From contig NZ_CP015196.1 in NCBI RefSeq assembly GCF_001623565.1, forward strand, positions 1,509,501-1,573,500: a stretch of 64,000 nucleotides of DNA. The letters are read 5' to 3'. Of the stretch, positions 9,004 through 18,547 are shown one piece after another. The notes under the pieces were generated by a model, which saw nothing but the letters and a program-made list of their open reading frames with translations, did not search any database and was not told the origin of the DNA. Within the stretch, counting starts at the first letter, position 1; every line of letters begins with the position of its first letter. The stretch is from Streptococcus marmotae (GTDB taxonomy: Bacteria; Bacillota; Bacilli; Lactobacillales; Streptococcaceae). The translations under genes were made by a program, and so were the position numbers.

Positions 9004-9822
9004 ATGAGCTACCATCATTTTACCATAGAAGAGCGAGAAAGTATCCTAATTTATCGTGCACAGGGATTAAATTTGTCTGAAATAGGAACTTTACTGAATC
9101 GCCATCCATCTAGTATCAGCCGAGAATTGCGTCGTCATTCCAAAAATGAAAGTTATTCCCCTAGTGCGGCACAAGCATCTTACCACATCTCCAAATCACA
9201 CTGTGGACGAAAAAGAAAACTGGAAACAGACTTAGAATTGAGCCACAAGATTAAACATCTCTTTCTTGATCATCAATGGTCACCTGAAGAAATAGCAGGA
9301 CATTTACGGTTAGAATGTGGAAAATCAGTCATTAGTTATCAAACCATCTATAGAGCCATTTATCGAGGGCATTTTGATGATATCGCTCTGTCCCATGGCG
9401 CTCGCGGTGCTATTCGGAAACTTCGTCATCGAGGTAAAAGTCGTCACACCAAAGACTATGTTGAAAAACGCGGAAAGATTGCTATCTCACATACAATCCA
9501 TGAAAGACCACAAGAAGCACAGATACGCTCTAGGGTAGGAGATTGGGAGGCAGATACAGTTGCTGGACAAACAGGAAAAGCCTGCTTAGTGACCCTAACG
9601 GATCGCTATTCTCGTTTTCTTAAAATCAAGAAGGTTGCAGTGAAGAAGAGTAAGCTAGTCATAGAAGCCATGGTAAAGATACTGGAACCCTTACTAAAAG
9701 AGACGGTGACTCCCGATCGAGGAAAGGAATTCTCAAAACATCAAGAACTGACAGATAAACTACAAGTAGAAGTCTATTTCCCTGACCCTCATGCGCCATG
9801 GCAACGTGGAACAAATGAGTGA
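9004..9822 (+). pseudogene. IS30-family transposase, C-terminally truncated
   Basis: 272 residues beginning with the IS30 helix-turn-helix (MSYHHFTIEERESILIYRAQ) and running through the DDE domain (VGDWEADTVAG, LVTLTDRYSR, TPDRGKEF, DPHAPWQRGTNE). The family continues for about 40-50 residues beyond RGTNE, but here the frame ends at the left border of an IS3 element. No IS30 3' end is found beyond that element, so sequence was deleted as well as interrupted. A ribosome binding site (AGAAGGAAA) precedes the ATG. Confidence 0.9.
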
Positions 9823-9892
9823 ATAGGTTACACTAAACTAGACAAAAATTATAAAGTGTTCTACACTGAACTAAAGAAAAGAGGAATCCCTT

Positions 9893-10183
9893 ATGTCTAG
9901 AAAACCACGTCGTCACTTCACCGATGATTTCAAAAAACAAATCGTTGACCTTTACCAAGCAGGGAAAAAGCGTAGTGAGCTCATCAGAGAATATGAGCTA
10001 ACCCCTTCAACCTTCGATAAGTGGGTGAAACAATCCAAAACAACTGGATCGTTTAAGACCGTTGATAACCTTACTGCTGAACAGCGCGAGCTGATTGCCC
10101 TCAGAAAACGAAACAAAGAGCTTGAAATGCAGGTTGACATCTTAAAGCAAGCAGCGGTGATTATGGCGCAAAAAGGGAAGTAA
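9893..10183 (+). CDS. IS3-family transposase OrfA
   Basis: A 96-residue helix-turn-helix protein (FTDDFKKQIVDLYQAGKKRS, then YELTPSTFDKWVK) with a C-terminal leucine-zipper-like helix (ALRKRNKELEMQVDILKQA). This is the standard layout of IS3 OrfA, which binds the element's ends and is joined to OrfB by programmed -1 frameshifting. A ribosome binding site (AGAGGAA) precedes ATG 9893. Confidence 0.9.
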   Translation: MSRKPRRHFTDDFKKQIVDLYQAGKKRSELIREYELTPSTFDKWVKQSKTTGSFKTVDNLTAEQRELIALRKRNKELEMQVDILKQAAVIMAQKGK

Positions 10184-10218
10184 TCACCGCTAATAAAGAT
10201 AAATACAAAATTGTAGAC

Positions 10219-10997
10219 ATGTGCCGTTGCTTAAATATCCCGCGTTCTAGCTATTATTACAAAGCCGTTGAACCTGTATCTGAAGCAGAGATTGAAGGAA
10301 AGGTTAGAAACATTTTCTCTGAAAGCAAGTCCAGATACGGGGCTAGGAAAATCAAGAAATGCCTGGAAGCTGAAGGCATCTGCTTGTCTCTCCGACGGAT
10401 TCGGCGCATCATGAAGCGCCTAAATTTGGTCTCTGTTTACCAGAAAGCTGTCTTCAAGCCTCGTTCTAAAGGAAGAACGAAGCTCCCATTCCTAATCTCT
10501 TAGATCGACAATTCGACCAACACAAGCCTTTAGAAGCCCTTGTCACGGACTTGACCTATGTTCGTATAGACCAGCGTTGGGCTTACGTTTGCCTCATCAT
10601 CGACCTCTTTAATCGAGAAATCATTGGCCTGTCAGTCGGTTGGCAGAAGACCGCAGATCTGGTAAAGCAAGCAATTCAGAGTATCCCTTATGCTTTAACC
10701 AAGGTCAATCTTTTTCATTCTGACCGTGGCAAGGAGTTCGATAATCAGCTGATTGATGAGATGCTAGTGGCCTTTGGTATCACCCGTTCTCTTAGTCAAG
10801 CTGGTTGCCCTTATGACAATGCCGTGGCTGAAAGCACCTACCGTGCTTTCAAGATTGAGTTTGTTTATCAAGAACAATTTTCAACACTGGAAGAACTGGC
10901 CATCAAGACAAGAGACTATGTCCACTGGTGGAACCATCATCGTATTCACGGTAGTCTCAATTACCAAACTCCCATAGCTAAGCGAGGTATCGCTTAA
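10219..10997 (+). pseudogene. IS3-family transposase OrfB, broken by a one-base deletion
   Basis: The N-terminal piece (10219-10503) has the HTH_21 region and stops at TAG 10501. The reading continues in another frame (NEAPIPNLLDRQFDQ, then TDLTYV at about 10545) to 10997. The DDE integrase core is intact in the second piece: TDLTY, FHSDRGKEF and the glutamate in NAVAESTYRAFK. A single lost base near 10475-10480 in an A-rich run explains the break. The element is probably inactive unless supplied in trans. Confidence 0.85.
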
Positions 10998-11043
10998 GAA
11001 AAACACTTTATAAGACTGTACAGAAAACTGTTGCCTTTTCAGA

Positions 11044-11775
11044 CTTTTTGGAGAGAAGCTAACAGATCAATCAAGAACTGATTTACTATTACGTATTGGA
11101 GTTCAAAATGATGGTAATCTATATGAAAATCTATCTGTTGAAGAGAATTTAGCTTTATGGGGTGAAATATATGGTCTAGGTCAAGGAACTATAAAAAAAC
11201 GAATAGACGATTTAAAGAAGATGTTCCATTTAGAAGAGTATATTGACATGACTGTAGGCAATCTCAGTAAAGGGAATAGGCAGAAAGTGATGCTAGCTAG
11301 AGCTATGTTTCATAGTCCAGATGTTTTGATTTTAGATGAACCGACAACTGGACTAGATCCTGCTGCAATTGATGAGTTTTATCAGTTCATTAAGAAATTA
11401 AAGAAAGATGGTGTTACAATTATCATGTCCACCCATTATTTATATGGTATGGATGGTGTTGTCGATAGTATAGGTATTATATTTGAAGGAACTTTACTTA
11501 TCAGTGATGAGGTTGATAAGCTACGTCGTCAAGAAAATAAAGTCCATTTTAAAGGTAAATTTAATCCTAAAGATATTAAAGAGTTGACTTCGTATGGTGA
11601 ACTATTTGGGAATCTTAATGATGAATTTACTATCTCAGTTGATAACAATGATAAGATAGCTTACATTGTCAAAACATTAGTTCTAAAAGGAAATGATATT
11701 TATGATGTTTACAAAGTGACTGAGACAGTGAAAGAAATATACTTTAGAATTATTGGAGGACACAGTCATGGATAG
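11044..11775 (+). pseudogene. ABC transporter ATPase, N-terminus removed by the IS3 element
   Basis: The open frame runs from the IS3 border (LFGEKLTDQSRTDLLLRIG) to 11775. It retains the Q-loop region (GVQNDGNLYENLSVEEN), signature LSKGNRQKV, Walker B VLILDEPTTGLDP and the switch histidine (MSTHY). The first about 60-70 residues, including Walker A, are gone, so it cannot bind ATP normally. A short in-frame ATG exists at 11221. The LSKGNRQK signature and the permease that follows point to an ABC-2 type exporter for drugs, peptides or lipids. Confidence 0.85.
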
Positions 11776-12577
11776 ACATCGATTGAAGGTCATGATAACA
11801 AAGGAGTATAAAGAATTAGTTAGGGATAGGGGATTACTGATTTCCCTGCTTACCCTGCCAATTGTCTTTAGCATTGTATTACCAGTGTTATTATTAGTAT
11901 TGGGTACTAGTCAGGAAGTATCGACTAGCATAGCTGGTTTAAATAGCTTCATTGAACAATTCAAGATTATAGATTATCCAAATTATCTTACAACGGAAAA
12001 CTTACCTCTTTATGCTGTCTTTACTTACTTTTTTTTACCGTTATTCATGCTTCTCCCCATTATGATTTCGACAGTATTAGCTAGTAGTAGCTTTATTGGA
12101 GAGAAAGAGCACAAAACTTTGGAGGGGTTGTTATACACGCCACTGTCTCCTAGAATACTTGTTTTAGGAAAAGCATTAGGTTGTGCGGTACCTGCAGTTA
12201 CGCTATCCACTGTTTCTGTTGTAGTTTATACATTGGTTGTTAATACTGTAGGTTGGGGATATTTTGGGCATATCATATTACCTAATGTAACATGGTTATT
12301 AGTTACAATTTTGATCTCTCCACTTCTTGTTTTATTATCAATATTGTTAGTGATTGGAAGTTCACAATATTTGAAGAACAGTAAGTCAGCTCAGGGAGTA
12401 TCTATGATAATTGTAGCACCGATCTTTGGTATGTTGATTTCTCAATCCACAGGGGTATTAATTTTAGGAATCTTTGAAACAATAGTTTTCATCATAGCTT
12501 TAATATTATTAGTTCTTGTTGTTTTTTTTGTTGTTATGAAACTATTCAATTTTGAGAAATTTATTCTAAACAATTGA
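11768..12577 (+). CDS. ABC-2 type exporter permease
   Basis: A 269-residue membrane protein with about six transmembrane segments (first near residues 25-48, others near 85-110, 130-155, 165-195, 205-225 and 235-260). A short motif after the second segment, GEKEHKTLEGLLYTP, is typical of NatB/ABC-2 permeases. ATG 11768 was chosen because GGAGGA sits 7 bases before it; a TTG at 11753 is less likely. It overlaps the end of the ATPase frame by 8 bases. With the ATPase beheaded, the exporter is probably dead. Confidence 0.85.
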   Translation: MDRHRLKVMITKEYKELVRDRGLLISLLTLPIVFSIVLPVLLLVLGTSQEVSTSIAGLNSFIEQFKIIDYPNYLTTENLPLYAVFTYFFLPLFMLLPIMISTVLASSSFIGEKEHKTLEGLLYTPLSPRILVLGKALGCAVPAVTLSTVSVVVYTLVVNTVGWGYFGHIILPNVTWLLVTILISPLLVLLSILLVIGSSQYLKNSKSAQGVSMIIVAPIFGMLISQSTGVLILGIFETIVFIIALILLVLVVFFVVMKLFNFEKFILNN

Positions 12578-12603
12578 TTGTTTAATAAACAAAGGAGGTA
12601 AAT

Positions 12604-13719
12604 ATGGAAGCATTAGCTATTATTAATACAGAGTTACTACCAGAAGAATGTATAAAAAACAAATAAGATATTGATATTTTAGGGACAAGTGTAACCAGTG
12701 GTGTAGTTGATGTCATCAGACCTAACTTTGATCCTAAAAATCCTCAAAATGATGATTTCGTTTTAATTCATGTAGATGCTTTTTCTTGTAATTATCGTGA
12801 TAAGGCATTAATAGTCAAATCAGCAATAAATATGAAGAATAAAGGAACTTCAGCAAAACCAGTCAGTTTTTTTGGTTCAGATTTTGTTGGAACAATTACT
12901 GAAGTCGGTGCAGGGGTAACAGATCTGAAAATCGGAACGAGAGTAATCCCAAATTGCTATTATCCATATAGAGAATATGAAGGAGTAGCAACAGGTGTTG
13001 TTACAAATGAGGCTTCAAAAGGATGGTTGAAACTCCATAAATCTAAAGTATTAGCGATTCCAGATGATATGAATGATTACGTGGCAGCATCATTTTCAAT
13101 TGGAGCACAGACTTCTTCAAGTATGATTCGGAGATGTAATATCAAGAATAGCGATAAGATACTTGTTACGAGCTCTCGATCTAATACTTCTATGTTTATC
13201 ATTAAATCACTATTGACAGATGGGTATGATGTCACAGCTCTTACGACAACGGATTGGTCCATAGAAGAATTAGACTTTGTGTCTCCAGCGAAGGTTATTA
13301 AAATTGAACGAGGTTTAAAAAGTTGGGAAGAATTAAATTTAGGAAAATTTGATGTTATTTTTGACCCATTCTATGATTTAAATTTACTGAATTGTATTCC
13401 TCATCTTAATTTTAATGGTAGATACATTACTTGTGGATTTAAAAATCAGCACAGCTCTTTTGAAGAAAAAACTGATGATATCCGTTCAAACAAATTCAAT
13501 TTATTGATGCTTCAAGCAATGATTAATAATCTTTATATTATTGGGAATTGTATTGGGACAACTGAAGATTTGCGTCTAGCAATTAGTAACTATAATCCCA
13601 ATAATGCTCCTATTCAGATTGATAAAATTGTGGATATATATCACGGCGCTGAATTTTTAGATTCTACATATAATATGCGAAGTAGATTTGGAAAAGTAGT
13701 AATGACATATAAAAAGTGA
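12604..13719 (+). pseudogene. Zinc-less MDR-type dehydrogenase with one in-frame stop
   Basis: A strong ribosome binding site (AAAGGAGGT) precedes ATG 12604. The frame reads 20 codons, meets TAA at 12664-12666, and continues in the same frame without a break to 13719. The later part has the medium-chain dehydrogenase core (FFGSDFVGTITEVGAGV, then LKIGTRVIPN) and a degenerate nucleotide-binding fold (KILVTSSRSNTSMFIIKSL). One nonsense change therefore separates it from a protein of about 371 aa. Expression from ATG 12832 would lack the N-terminal catalytic part. The gene shares an operon with the ABC exporter and is AT-rich compared with its surroundings. Its substrate is unknown. Confidence 0.7.
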
Positions 13720-13889
13720 GCTTTAACCACTTAATTATAGAGATAATAGCGTTTAAAATACTGAAATTAAACTTTAATAATCTAGCAAAAAATAAAATCA
13801 CAAAGTCGATAATTTGTATAAAATAGCTTATTAACTTATCATAAAAACAGTAAGGCGACGTTAATTGTAGTCTTGCTCTTTTTATGATA

Positions 13890-13925
13890 GTAACCGCCCA
13901 ATACACTTTGTTGTTGGGCGGTTAC
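13890..13925 (+). terminator. Strong hairpin after the accessory operon
   Basis: Perfect 12-bp arms GTAACCGCCCAA / TTGGGCGGTTAC with a 12-base loop. No T-run follows, so it could be a structural repeat or an end-protecting hairpin as well as a terminator. It lies between the dehydrogenase pseudogene and the proB promoter. Confidence 0.4.
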
Positions 13926-13952
13926 AAAGCTATGGTCAAATTGCTTGAAATA

Positions 13953-13961
13953 TGCTATACT
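13953..13961 (+). promoter_or_regulatory. proB extended -10 promoter
   Basis: TGC-TATACT at 13953-13961, with a weak -35 (TGGTCA at 13933). The ribosome binding site GAGGAAATGAGA precedes ATG 13995. No T-box or proline-sensing leader is visible in the short leader. Confidence 0.45.
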
Positions 13962-13994
13962 TTTCCTTATCTAATGAGGAAATGAGAAAGTGCA

Positions 13995-15071
13995 ATGAGT
14001 GGTAAATTAATTGTATTTAAAGTGGGGACGAGTTCCCTCACGCAAGAAAATGGTAGTTTAGACCGTATCAAAATTGCGCGGATTACTAATCAATTGGCCC
14101 AGCTTCATCAAAAAGGATACCAGTTGGTTTTGGTGACTTCAGGATCCATTGCAGCTGGTTTTCGTCGTTTAGGTTTTGACAAGCGACCAACCAAAATTGC
14201 AGAAAAGCAGGCAAGTGCTGCGGTTGGCCAAGGGCTATTGATTGAAGAGTACACGCAAAACCTGATGAAAGACGGGATTGTATCAGCCCAAGTTCTCTTA
14301 ACACAGGAGGATTTTGCAGATGCTAGGCGCTATCAGAATGCTTCACAGGCCTTGCAAGTTCTTCTACATCAGAAGGCCATTCCGATTATCAATGAGAATG
14401 ATACGATTGCTATTGAAGAAATCAAGGTTGGAGATAATGACACCTTATCTGCTCAGGTTGCTTCCCTTTTAAAAGCGGATTTGCTGGTTCTCTTAACGGA
14501 TGTGGATGGTCTTTATACTGCCAATCCCAATACAGATCCGAACGCACGCCATTTGGCTGAAGTTGCAGAAATTAGCGAAGACTTATTTGCTATGGCAGCA
14601 GGGGCAGGGTCAACAAATGGTACAGGTGGCATGACGACAAAATTACAGGCGGCGCAAATTGCCACTAAGTCAGGAGTACCCGTCTTTATTTGCTCATCAA
14701 AAGAGGATACAGCTCTTATTCAAGCTGTCACTCAATCTAATAAAGGAACCCTTTTCTTGGCAGATCATGAAGCACTCAACCAACGCAAACAATGGCTAGC
14801 CTTTTATGCAAGAACAGATGCTTCGGTAGAGATTGATACAGGTGCAGCAGAGGCCATGCTACTGCAAGGACGGAGCTTACTGCTTGCAGGAATTAAGGCG
14901 GTAGAAGGGACCTTTCAGTCAGGTGATATTGTATCTGTCTACCATCAAGATACCCACCGAATCATTGGAAAAGGTCGCGTAAAACTTTCCTCGAAAGAAT
15001 TAGAGCAAAAATTAGCGACGAAAAGGGCGGAGGGAATCTTTATTCACCGCAATGATTGGGTTAGTTTATAG
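13995..15071 (+). CDS. proB: Glutamate 5-kinase
   Basis: Catalyses ATP-dependent phosphorylation of glutamate, the first and usually feedback-inhibited step of proline synthesis. The 358-residue protein has an amino-acid kinase domain (VFKVGTSSL at the start, [31 protein letters not shown]) and a C-terminal PUA domain (from about residue 265). It is followed 17 bases later by proA and then proC, so all three steps from glutamate to proline lie in one operon. Confidence 0.95.
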   Translation: MSGKLIVFKVGTSSLTQENGSLDRIKIARITNQLAQLHQKGYQLVLVTSGSIAAGFRRLGFDKRPTKIAEKQASAAVGQGLLIEEYTQNLMKDGIVSAQVLLTQEDFADARRYQNASQALQVLLHQKAIPIINENDTIAIEEIKVGDNDTLSAQVASLLKADLLVLLTDVDGLYTANPNTDPNARHLAEVAEISEDLFAMAAGAGSTNGTGGMTTKLQAAQIATKSGVPVFICSSKEDTALIQAVTQSNKGTLFLADHEALNQRKQWLAFYARTDASVEIDTGAAEAMLLQGRSLLLAGIKAVEGTFQSGDIVSVYHQDTHRIIGKGRVKLSSKELEQKLATKRAEGIFIHRNDWVSL

Positions 15072-15088
15072 AAAGGATAAAACAGAAT

Positions 15089-16327
15089 ATGACGACAACG
15101 CAAGCTTTGTTAGACAGCCTGTTAGCGCATAAGTCTGCTATCAATTTGGCTAGTACAGATCAAAAAAATGCAGCCCTTCAAGCGATGGCTACCCAATTGG
15201 AAAGCAATAGTGAGCAGATTTTAGTAGCAAATGCCCGTGATATGGAACAAGCACAAGGAACAATCGCACCTGTCATGCAGGATCGCCTACTCTTGACAGC
15301 AGAACGTGTACAGGCCATGGCAGACGGTATTCGAGCCCTCATTGACCTTCCAGATCCTGTTGGTTTGGTTCTGGATCAGTACCAGGCAGTAAATGGACTT
15401 GAAATTCAGAAAAAAGCGGTTCCTTTCGGCCTCATCGGAATGATTTATGAAAGTAGACCCAATGTGACCTCGGATGCAGCTGCGCTTGCCATTAAAAGTG
15501 GAAATGCCGTCATTCTTCGTGGTGGAAAGGAAGCCTTTCATTCGAATCAAGCGATTGTCGGCGCCTTAAAGGCTGGTCTTGAGCAGGCAGGAATTGCCCC
15601 AGAAGTGATTGAATTGGTGCAGGACACAAGTCGTCGATCAGCTCAAGAACTGATGACAGCTAAGGGGAAGATTGACTTGCTAGTACCAAGAGGTGGAGCC
15701 GGCTTGATTCAAGCAGTTGTCGAGCAAGCGACAGTACCTGTGATTGAAACAGGAACGGGGATTTGTCATGTTTATGTGGATCAAAAGGCAGATATTCAAA
15801 AGGCTCTGTCCATTGTCAGCAATGCTAAAATAAGTCGCCCGTCTGTCTGTAATGCGGCAGAAGTGTTGCTGGTCCATGCAGATCTTGCAGCCTCCTTCTT
15901 ACCATTATTAGAAGAAAGACTAGCTGGTCAGGTAGAGTTGCGGGCAGATGAGCGAGCTATTACATATTTAAAACAAGCTCATCCAGCAGGAGACAATGAC
16001 TTTGATACAGAATTTTTAGACTATATCCTAGCAGTAAAAGTAGTAGATGATGTGGTAGCAGCAACAAGACACATTGCAGCTCATTCGACAGGTCATAGTG
16101 AAGCAATTGTAACAGAAGAGGAAGCAACGGCAACCTATTTCACTCAAGTAGTGGATTCAGCAGCTGTCTATGTCAATGCCTCTACTCGTTTTACAGATGG
16201 CGGTGAATTTGGTCTAGGCTGCGAATTAGGAATTTCAACGCAAAAAATGCACGCACGTGGTCCAATGGGCTTGCGTGAGATGACGACCTACAAGTATATT
16301 ATTACTGGTACAGGTCAGGTACGATAG
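15089..16327 (+). CDS. proA: Glutamate-5-semialdehyde dehydrogenase (gamma-glutamyl phosphate reductase)
   Basis: Reduces gamma-glutamyl phosphate with NADPH to glutamate semialdehyde, the second step of proline synthesis. The 412-residue aldehyde-dehydrogenase-fold protein has the conserved [17 protein letters not shown] segment, the VPRGGAGLI loop, and the catalytic cysteine in [14 protein letters not shown]. Length is normal. It is the middle gene of proBAC, with 12 bases to proC. Confidence 0.96.
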   Translation: MTTTQALLDSLLAHKSAINLASTDQKNAALQAMATQLESNSEQILVANARDMEQAQGTIAPVMQDRLLLTAERVQAMADGIRALIDLPDPVGLVLDQYQAVNGLEIQKKAVPFGLIGMIYESRPNVTSDAAALAIKSGNAVILRGGKEAFHSNQAIVGALKAGLEQAGIAPEVIELVQDTSRRSAQELMTAKGKIDLLVPRGGAGLIQAVVEQATVPVIETGTGICHVYVDQKADIQKALSIVSNAKISRPSVCNAAEVLLVHADLAASFLPLLEERLAGQVELRADERAITYLKQAHPAGDNDFDTEFLDYILAVKVVDDVVAATRHIAAHSTGHSEAIVTEEEATATYFTQVVDSAAVYVNASTRFTDGGEFGLGCELGISTQKMHARGPMGLREMTTYKYIITGTGQVR

Positions 16328-16339
16328 AAAGGGCTATTT

Positions 16340-17125
16340 ATGAAAGTTGGATTTATTGGCTTGGGCAATATGGGATCAGCTCTTGCGCTTGCAGTTTCAA
16401 AGTTGGCAGATGTAGAACTCCTTCTTAGTGATCATCACCAAGAGCAAGCAGAGGCCTTACAGGAGCAACTAGGTGGACGTATTCTTTCGAATTTTCAAAT
16501 GGCTCAGGAAGCGGATGTTCTCTTTTTAGGGGTAAAACCCTATCTATTGCCTTCCCTACTGGATAGTTTGAAGGAAGCGATTCAGGAAAATACCTCTGCG
16601 GTTTGGATTTCCATGGCAGCAGGCGTTAACTTAGAACAACTAGCGCAGTATTTGCCGATTAGTCAAGTGGTTCGAATCATGCCTAATACTCCTGTTGCAA
16701 TCGGTCAAGGAATGACAACCTATGCGCTATATAATCCAGATTTGGCTACGATGACTGAGTATCTCTTATCCCAATCAGGTCAAGTCAAGCGAGTGGATGA
16801 ACAATTGATAGATGCTGCAACAGCTCTTGCAGGATGTGGACCAGCGTTTGTCTATCAATGGATTGAAGCCATGATGGATGCTGGAGTAGCACATGGATTG
16901 AGTGCAGATGATGCTAAATATCTAGCAGCTCAGACCCTAGTAGGTTCTGCGCAAATGGTCTTAACCAGTAGCAAACATCCAGCCCAATTACGCCAAGAAG
17001 TCACCTCGCCAGGAGGCTCAACCATTGCAGGAGTCATCAGATTAGAAAAAGAAGGCTTCCGCTACACCCTTATGTCAGCCATAAAAGCAGCCATAAAACG
17101 GACGAAAGAATTGGGACTAAAATAA
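16340..17125 (+). CDS. proC: Pyrroline-5-carboxylate reductase
   Basis: Performs the last step of proline synthesis, reduction of pyrroline-5-carboxylate. The 261-residue protein has an N-terminal Rossmann motif (GFIGLGNMGSAL), VRIMPNTP near residue 117, and the C-terminal family signature around EVTSPGGSTIAGV. The stop codon (17123-17125) lies inside the first palindrome of the 49-bp repeat array (17118-17142), so the repeat may have replaced the original last codons. Confidence 0.96.
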   Translation: MKVGFIGLGNMGSALALAVSKLADVELLLSDHHQEQAEALQEQLGGRILSNFQMAQEADVLFLGVKPYLLPSLLDSLKEAIQENTSAVWISMAAGVNLEQLAQYLPISQVVRIMPNTPVAIGQGMTTYALYNPDLATMTEYLLSQSGQVKRVDEQLIDAATALAGCGPAFVYQWIEAMMDAGVAHGLSADDAKYLAAQTLVGSAQMVLTSSKHPAQLRQEVTSPGGSTIAGVIRLEKEGFRYTLMSAIKAAIKRTKELGLK

Positions 17126-17290
17126 TCCAGTGGATTATTTTAGCCCGAGCCTAGAAATTCAAAAGCGAGGTTAATCCAGTGGATTATTTTAGCCCGAGCC
17201 TAGAAATTCAAAAGCGAGGTTAATCCAGTGGATTATTTTAGCCCGAGCCCAGAAATTCAAAAGCGAGGTTAATCCAGTGGATTATTTTAG
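17118..17290 (+). repeat. 49-bp tandem repeat array (family D)
   Basis: Three complete 49-bp units start at 17124, 17173 and 17222, with a partial fourth at 17271. Each unit holds a near-perfect 25-base palindrome (arms TAAAATAATCC / GGATTATTTTA) followed by the constant block GCCCGAGCCTAGAAATTC and AAAAGCGAGG. Related single copies with different palindromes occur at 17566, 30546, 30736 and 57508. Confidence 0.9.
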
Positions 17291-17565
17291 AATGTAGACA
17301 AACCTCACAATTCAGAAAAACATTACAATGATATTTCATTTTCTGTAGTTTTAAGGTTAGAAAACTTGCGAGCGTAGCGAGCACAATACCGCACCTCCTC
17401 CGTGCTAAAAGTGACAGAAAACGGTATTAAATGAAGGTTTTCTGTCACTCGGCATCTTCGAGACCTTAGACTCGAAGATGAATCATGGAATTCCGAAGGA
17501 AGTCGCTGATGTCCGAAAGCACATGAGGATGGTGGCAATAAAAAGACTTTTTCTTCAAGCTGAAA
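17291..17565. other. Structured non-coding block between family D copies
   Basis: No convincing gene is present. Two perfect hairpins lie in series: arms GTGACAGAAAAC (17411-17422) with GTTTTCTGTCAC (17437-17448), and CATCTTCGAG (17453-17462) with CTCGAAGATG (17471-17480). Family D copies border it on both sides, so it may be a transposed cassette or an RNA gene. Its direction is unknown. Confidence 0.5.
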
Positions 17566-17754
17566 TAATCCAGTGGATTATTTTAGCCCGAGCCTAGAAT
17601 CTCGAGAGCTAGATAAGCTAAAACGGGAGTGGGACTCAATCGTGATTTCGAAGAAATCGATTTTGTCAATTTCGCTTTCAAATTTTTAAGCTCAGGTATC
17701 AATCGTCACTCCCTTGGCTATTGATATAAGTCAAACTGTTAAAGCTATAAAAAA
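17566..17754 (+). repeat. Further family D copy and related hairpin module
   Basis: A solo family D copy (palindrome then TAGCCCGAGCCTAGAAT) is followed by a module with the hairpin TATCAATCGTCA (17697-17708) / TGGCTATTGATA (17715-17726), next to a reversed AAGCTCAGG segment. The same module, with slightly different arms, occurs at 57601-57690, again directly before a terminator. Confidence 0.7.
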
Positions 17755-17788
17755 GCGAGGCTGGGCACTTTTGTCCCAGCCTCGTTTT
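17755..17788 (+). terminator. Intrinsic terminator of the proBAC region
   Basis: A perfect 10-bp stem CGAGGCTGGG / CCCAGCCTCG followed by TTTT. This is a form very common in streptococci. Confidence 0.75.
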
Positions 17789-17940
17789 ATAGTGGATTGA
17801 AAAAGGAATAGGACAAGGCAAGAAGCTGCAGATAGAACTGGCATTAATTGAGGATTACTCCATAATCTCTATTAACAGTTCACTGGACTATTGAAGCAAA
17901 GTGACTGAACGATGTCCTAACCTTTATTCAATTCACTATA
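17788..17940. mobile_element. 153-bp MITE (family A), simple copy
   Basis: The ends TATAGTGGATTGAA and TTCAATTCACTATA form a terminal inverted repeat with one mismatch. It has no coding capacity. Longer copies with nested insertions lie at 23869-24519 and 43330-43742 and share the internal GGAATAGG, GCAGATRGAACTGGC and ATGTCCTAA segments. This simple copy shows the uninterrupted arrangement. Confidence 0.8.
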
Positions 17941-17942
17941 GC

Positions 17943-18356
17943 TTATCTGTTATTCAACTGATTGGTTTTATCCTTAATCCATTGACTAATATTGGAAAAG
18001 GTCTTGGTATCTTCCACCTTTCCTTTTTGCTGCTGAAGAAAGTCTGTAAAGCTTTGTTGGATGCCTTCTTCTTGGACCTTTTTTTGCAGTTGTTGCCATT
18101 TGTCCATGAGATTTTGCGATGTTTTGGCATAGGCCAACTCTAAAATTTCCTCTTTGGATTTGTAATTTCGATAAAAAGCATTGCGTGATACACCAGCCTT
18201 TTTGACTAATTCGGAAATAGAAATGTGCTTCAGCTCCTTTTTTTCCAATAAAAATAGCAGAGCTGTCTCAATAGATTCACGGGTTAATTGGTTGATTTCG
18301 GTATTTGATTGCGAAAGATTTTTTAACGACTTAGGGGAAATCATTCGTTTTTTCAT
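17943..18356 (-). CDS. TetR/AcrR-type regulator, short
   Basis: A 137-residue protein with an N-terminal TetR helix-turn-helix (ESIETALLFLLEKKEL, ISISELVKKAGVSRNAFYRNY). TetR proteins are usually 180-200 residues, and the ligand-binding domain here ends early. The stop codon is 2 bases from the end of a MITE, which may have removed the original C-terminus. It is divergent from degV. A role as local repressor is plausible but the ligand is unknown. Confidence 0.8.
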   Translation of the reverse strand: MKKRMISPKSLKNLSQSNTEINQLTRESIETALLFLLEKKELKHISISELVKKAGVSRNAFYRNYKSKEEILELAYAKTSQNLMDKWQQLQKKVQEEGIQQSFTDFLQQQKGKVEDTKTFSNISQWIKDKTNQLNNR

Positions 18357-18471
18357 GGGTTTCCTTTACTCATATCAATCGATTTTTTAACGGTATGCCA
18401 GTTGCAATGGGAAGAAGCATTGGGGCTGTTACAGCCGAAAGAAAATGCTTTCACTTCGTATTGTTTCATGA

Positions 18472-18477
18472 TATAAT
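18472..18477 (+). promoter_or_regulatory. degV -10 box
   Basis: TATAAT preceded by TGA (extended -10), 71 bases before the degV ATG. Confidence 0.5.
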
Positions 18478-18547
18478 TGTAAAGTAAGATAGTTTGCTTG
18501 TCAAATAAAAATCTCAGCCTTACTACTAATAGAATGGAAATACATTT

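Larger units (their letters stand above)
9839..11021 (+). mobile_element. IS3-family insertion sequence (approximate limits)
   Basis: The two overlapping-type frames orfA and orfB identify an IS3-family element. Imperfect inverted ends sharing TTATAAAGTGTT lie near 9850 and 11010. The exact ends and any target duplication are unclear, because the left neighbour (IS30) and the right neighbour (an ABC ATPase gene) are both truncated at the junctions. This suggests a deletion or recombination through the element. Confidence 0.7.

Noticed and set aside
13664..13906. Minus-strand 80-codon ORF rich in hydrophobic residues
   Set aside because: Lies over an AT-rich 3' region and a hairpin, with no ribosome binding site or recognisable family.
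17124..17290. CRISPR array
   Set aside because: The 49-bp units are continuous and identical throughout, with no unique spacers and no cas genes nearby.
17323..17538. Minus-strand ORF of 71 codons
   Set aside because: It coincides with perfect hairpins, has no ribosome binding site and a composition not typical of proteins here.
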